This document shows positions 8,517 through 10,915 of a stretch of DNA of 10,915 nt, one piece after another. The notes under the pieces were generated by a model. The model searched no databases. It saw only the letters and a list, made by a program, of their open reading frames with translations, and was not told the origin of the DNA. Origin of the DNA: Smittium culicis (Eukaryota; Kickxellomycota; Harpellomycetes; Harpellales; Legeriomycetaceae); assembly GCA_001970855.1 (NCBI GenBank), contig LSSN01001129.1, positions 1 through 10,915 of the forward strand. The letters run 5' to 3'. The translations under genes and the position numbers were made by a program. Every line of letters begins with the position of its first letter. Position 1 is the stretch's first letter.

Positions 8517-9139
8517 CCCATAGAATTTTTAACAAGTGTATTTAGTTTATCACTAAAGAATTCAATACGTAACAGAATGTTTAATGTATAAATTTCATTA
8601 AATAAAAATTACATTAAAATCATCACTGAATTAAACCAAAGTGTAATTTTATTCAAACTAATCCTAAATACAAAAAATAATACTATGGTTTTGTAAATAT
8701 ATTTTAAATAAATATTTCTAAAAAGTAATAAGCGTAAATTTTTATATTAATAAAGAAAATTTTGGTAGTATAGAGAATAAAATCGGTGTGTAAAAAAGGA
8801 AGAGCATATAAAACTAATTTTAGCTAGTCAGTGTATGGATATAGTTTAAAAAAAAAATTAACCATTTATCGATGTGTTTATATCGCCTATATGTATGATT
8901 TCGGAAATGAGAAATTTTGATTGGAGAAGATTTTAGGTGATTAGAATAATAGTATCGACTAAAAGATTAAAATTACCCGGATTTATAGTTTAAAAATTAC
9001 AACTATCACAAAATTTTTGAAAAAACTTTAATTTAAATTGATGGTTCATTGAGAGGATTTTTTCCATTAAAATTTACCTTCAAAAAAAATTAAATTTTAC
9101 TTTTTTAATTATTAAGAATATTTAGTATGTTAGAAAACT

Positions 9140-9153
9140 TATATATATATATA
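9140..9153. repeat. (TA)7 tract
   Basis: Seven TA units, a minor copy of the motif in the longer tract at 1526-1561. Confidence 0.7.
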
Positions 9154-10763
9154 TTATAGCTTTTCAGTTTAAACTGGTATATAAACACTTTAATAAATCT
9201 TTTATTATTCTCGCTAGAGTCTCCCATTATTCAAAGTGTTTTATTATTTTTAATTTTTATAATTATTTCTAGCCAATGACTATAGTGATAAAGAAGATTC
9301 TTAGTACGAGAGAGACTTTTTTTCCTTGGAATATTATTTTTTAGTTATATCTAGTTGATAATATTGGATAATTAAATTAATACTTTGATGATCCATTCTA
9401 ATTCAATTTAAGCACCAAATAAAATTCATGTGAAGGAAAATTTTAATAAAAAACGTTTCGTTACTCAAAAGAATCTCCCATCTATCCATGGATAATCAAT
9501 TTAATGTTGAATTTATGATAAAAATTCTGACATTTATTAATTTTTTTGTGAGTGTCATTGGATATAGTAATTCTTAGCTGCGAAAAAGAGAATTATTTAT
9601 TATTGTTTTTCACTTTATAGAAAGATAATATTTTAGAAATATTCTATGGTAAAGAAAAATTATTCATCAAAATGTTACGATTTCCATAAATTATTTCATA
9701 ATAAATACGTATAAAATAAACACAGAAAGCCGTTAGTAAAGCAATTGTATTATAAAATTTTCGTGAAATTTATAAAAATTGTGTATATTTAATTGATATT
9801 TCTATATAAATAAATCTAATACCAATATAATGCGTGATATAGTAATGCTTATGCATAGAAATAGAACCCATATAATAAATATAATCTATTCGAAAAAATA
9901 TAAATATCGGGAAATTTCTATTTATTAATATGCTAAAAAAATTAAAAAATATAATTACCTCATTTTGATAAATATTAAAATCAATTTTTAACACTAGAGA
10001 TAAAAAATTGTATAACACAAGTCGATTATAATTATTTATATAAATAATCTTTAATAAATCGGTAACTGCTTTAATTTCACATCAAAAAAATTTAAACTTG
10101 TGTCTAATTAAATATACAAACTCATTGAATATTTTAATATGCATTGATATGAAATTAAAGTTTTTTTCGACGAATAAATTATATAAAAATAGTATAATTA
10201 AAAGAAAATAAAATACGCAATAAATTATTTTTATTGAAATATATAAAATTTTTATCAAACCAAGATAATTTTATGCTACATTGGTATTTCTAATTTTAAA
10301 GAAAAAAAACAGACATACTTATTTATATATTATGAAGTCATGTGGCTTATAATGAGAGAAATTTTAAATTAGTTCCTCTAGAAAAAAATCTTTGATTAAT
10401 TCTATAGAAAGTGCTTGATATTTAATGGTTTAAATAATTAATATAGAAAGAAAGCTGTAGAAAAAAGCTCTCAGGATATGAGAAAAAATTTTATAAGAGA
10501 AACTAAGAATTAAATTTTTATAATATCTTTTATTTTTATGATTTAATGTTAGTTTAAAAAATTAAAAATTAATTTTTACATTGGCGATGAAATAAAAAAT
10601 AAAAGCTAGAAATAAAAATATCAAGAATTCAAGTAATAGAAATAATTTATCCAATATAAAAATATTACATACTTATGAATTATATTTTTATTTATTAACT
10701 TGTGGAAATATGTATTTAAATATGAAATATGTTTTTGATAAATAAAACTTCTATCCTAAACCA

Positions 10764-10915
<152 letters not shown>

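Larger units (their letters stand above)
8021..10763. other. very A+T-rich stretch, no gene seen
   Basis: No credible gene or RNA. It contains a perfect 22-bp palindrome (8428-8449), an interrupted AAT tract (8489-8516), a (TA)7 tract (9140-9153), and a 30-codon plus-strand frame at 8828-8920 whose product includes YRCVYIAYMYDFGNEKF. An 82-codon minus-strand frame with a GTG start at 10018 is best explained as chance. AGAATCTCCCAT at 9470-9481 also occurs at 551-562, a 12-base direct repeat without clear extension. Confidence 0.6.

Noticed and set aside
9770..10018. 82-codon minus-strand open frame, the longest in the window
   Set aside because: It starts with GTG rather than ATG, the product is almost entirely Phe, Ile, Tyr and Asn (direct translation of A+T-rich DNA), and one frame of about this length is expected by chance at this composition.

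Overview
This window is almost certainly eukaryotic, largely non-coding, very A+T-rich DNA. Hand counts of sample 60-base lines give 27-48% G+C in most of the first 1.3 kb (37% in 1-60, 32% in 301-360 and 541-600, 48% in 1201-1260). Lines sampled further in fall to 10-18% (3781-3840, 4201-4260, 5281-5340, 8701-8760). No open frame exceeds 82 codons in 10.9 kb. At about 80% A+T a stop is expected in roughly 10% of codons, so one or two frames of 75 or more codons are expected by chance, which is what is present. A bacterial, plastid, viral or ordinary mitochondrial segment of this length would normally show several genes. Together with a perfect (AT)18 tract and an (AAT)n tract of about 50 units, this points to an intergenic or long-intron region of a low-G+C eukaryotic nuclear genome. 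I cannot name the organism.

Layout. 1-116: possible 3' end of a gene entering from the left, an open frame encoding a hydrophobic C-terminal tail, with an AATAAA hexamer overlapping its stop. 117-1525: relatively G+C-richer DNA without a recognisable gene. It holds a 76-codon minus-strand frame of doubtful reality, a bulged inverted repeat (354-443), a second inverted repeat with about 130 bp between arms (829-983) and a small G+C-rich island (about 1176-1289). 1526-1561: perfect (AT)18. 1562-10763: very A+T-rich DNA with short hairpins, two long palindromic motifs, minor AT and AAT tracts, and a few patches of higher G+C where short open frames look protein-like. 10764-10915: perfect (AAT)n running off the right edge.

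I found no tRNA, rRNA, CRISPR array, intact transposon, operon or novel gene system. The most useful leads are the compositional step near 1.3-1.6 kb, the inverted-repeat pair at 829-983, the perfect 22-bp palindrome at 8428-8449, and the G+C-elevated islands that may be remnants of coding sequence or small exons. All protein-level suggestions are weak: open frames of 30-50 codons are expected by the dozen at this composition.
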